Source of the DNA: Natrarchaeobaculum sulfurireducens
GTDB lineage: Archaea; Halobacteriota; Halobacteria; Halobacteriales; Natrialbaceae
Assembly (NCBI RefSeq): GCF_003430825.1
Contig: NZ_CP024045.1
Location: forward strand, 37,048-101,047
DNA length: 64,000 nucleotides
Direction: 5' to 3'
The notes under the pieces: model-generated
Database searches by the model: none
The model's input: only the letters and a program-made list of their open reading frames with translations
What the model was told of the DNA's origin: nothing
Program-made: the position numbers and the translations under genes
Part shown: positions 63,571 to 64,000 of the stretch, in pieces
Numbering within the stretch: the first letter of the stretch is position 1
Layout: every line of letters starts with the position of its first letter

Positions 63571-64000
63571 TTTACTGGAAACAGTGGTGTGGAAGTTGGG
63601 AATACTGATTTCATTTGTTCGTTGATCTCGGTTAGAACAGCGTTCTACTCGCGAAGCGTAATTAACCAACACAAGGCGGAAACCCGTCCACTTGTTGGTT
63701 AATCGGTGTAGGTCGTCTGACGAGAGTCAGACACCACCATTTCCACTAATACGCTCACACAATGAACTGATGATCGTGTCTTATCCACTCCCCCCCCACT
63801 GTTTCCAGTAAAGCTAGTAGCAAGGGTCTCCTGAGCTGTGGTGTTATTTTGTTTCACTAGAATCAAACCCAACAGTAAATCCCTCTAGCTCTCCTACGGA
63901 CTAACTCGGATGGTAAGGATATAAACTTTTCCCTGATTCAGAGTTCTCTCTCACTATCCGACCCTCTTTCGTAGTACTTTACTGGAAATAGTGGGGAGGG
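63571..64000. other. Probable Orc1/Cdc6-type replication origin with three ORB-like boxes
   Basis: Three copies of TTTACTGGAAACAGTGG-like sequence with a following G-run: 63571-63593 (plus), 63785-63813 (minus, with nine Gs) and 63978-64000 (plus, ACTGGAAATAGTGGGGAGGG, cut by the window end). Haloarchaeal origin recognition boxes have this form, a TGGAAAC core plus a G-string, bound by Orc1/Cdc6. The stretch between the second and third box (63814-63977) is relatively AT-rich and could unwind. An initiator gene is expected beyond base 64000. Also inside lies the inverted repeat ATTAACCAACA (63661-63671)/TGTTGGTTAAT (63693-63703). Confidence 0.6.

Noticed and set aside
1..64000. CRISPR array or cas genes
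   Set aside because: No evenly spaced direct repeats of 25-37 bases and no Cas motifs seen on either strand.
1..64000. tRNA or rRNA genes, and tRNA-derived attachment sites
   Set aside because: No cloverleaf, TTCGA-type T-loop context or rRNA stretch was recognised; no integrase gene was seen.

Overview
The window comes from a haloarchaeon (class Halobacteria). The coding sequences are moderately GC-rich and the predicted proteins are very rich in Asp/Glu. TATA-like boxes sit about 25-35 bases before start codons, and several transcripts look leaderless. There is an archaeal TFB, Tat/lipobox secreted proteins, a halocin-like precursor and haloarchaeal insertion sequences. It looks like accessory DNA: part of a plasmid, megaplasmid or large integrated element.

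Layout. (1) 1-11.95 kb: conjugation/plasmid backbone, with the end of a transfer gene, a VirB4-like ATPase, a giant VirD4/TraD-like coupling protein, an iteron-like intergenic region, a primase-like protein, a regulator-PIN pair and a PQQ-propeller lipoprotein. (2) 12.2-16.7 kb: an IS630-family element beside HTH-gene remnants, a metallo-beta-lactamase-fold protein and an IS5-like element. (3) 16.7-19.7 kb: an AT-richer halocin-C8-like bacteriocin cassette bracketed by transposases. (4) 19.9-22.4 kb: broken transposases, then a GC-rich non-coding stretch packed with perfect hairpins. (5) 22.4-27.9 kb: an RPA-like OB-fold protein, two GIY-YIG proteins (one with two GIY-YIG domains), an ArdC-like antirestriction protein and small regulators.

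(6) 27.9-45.4 kb is a dense defence island. A plus-strand pair (EVE-domain McrB-like ATPase and a PD-(D/E)XK nuclease of McrC type) converges on a five-gene minus-strand operon: DUF499-like ATPase, PglZ, DUF1156-type DNA methyltransferase, a 132-aa unknown and a Dam-type methylase. Upstream lies a two-gene unit with a possible TGT-like TIM barrel and a DsbA-like protein that has lost its cysteines. Small zinc-ribbon/zinc-finger proteins and a possible HEPN RNase follow. The McrB gene is interrupted by an ISH3-like element; removing the element and one 5-bp duplication restores a single 837-codon frame. The operon has the PglZ + DUF1156-methylase + ATPase core of BREX but no visible BrxA, BrxB, BrxF or BrxH. 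It is the best candidate here for an undescribed restriction/modification system.

(7) 46-52 kb: a small zinc-finger module and a canonical McrBC pair whose McrB carries several apparent modified-base reader domains. (8) 52-58 kb: plasmid-type regulators (SWIM protein, TFB, zinc-ribbon protein) and a secreted lipoprotein. (9) 58.3-64 kb: an IS1182-like element, a second copy of the small zinc-finger module, an HTH-nucleotidyltransferase toxin-antitoxin-like pair, a small gene between two matching inverted repeats, and three origin-recognition-box-like sequences at the right edge that point to an Orc1/Cdc6-type origin, probably with its initiator gene just outside.

All functional calls rest on motif recognition by eye; no database search was run.
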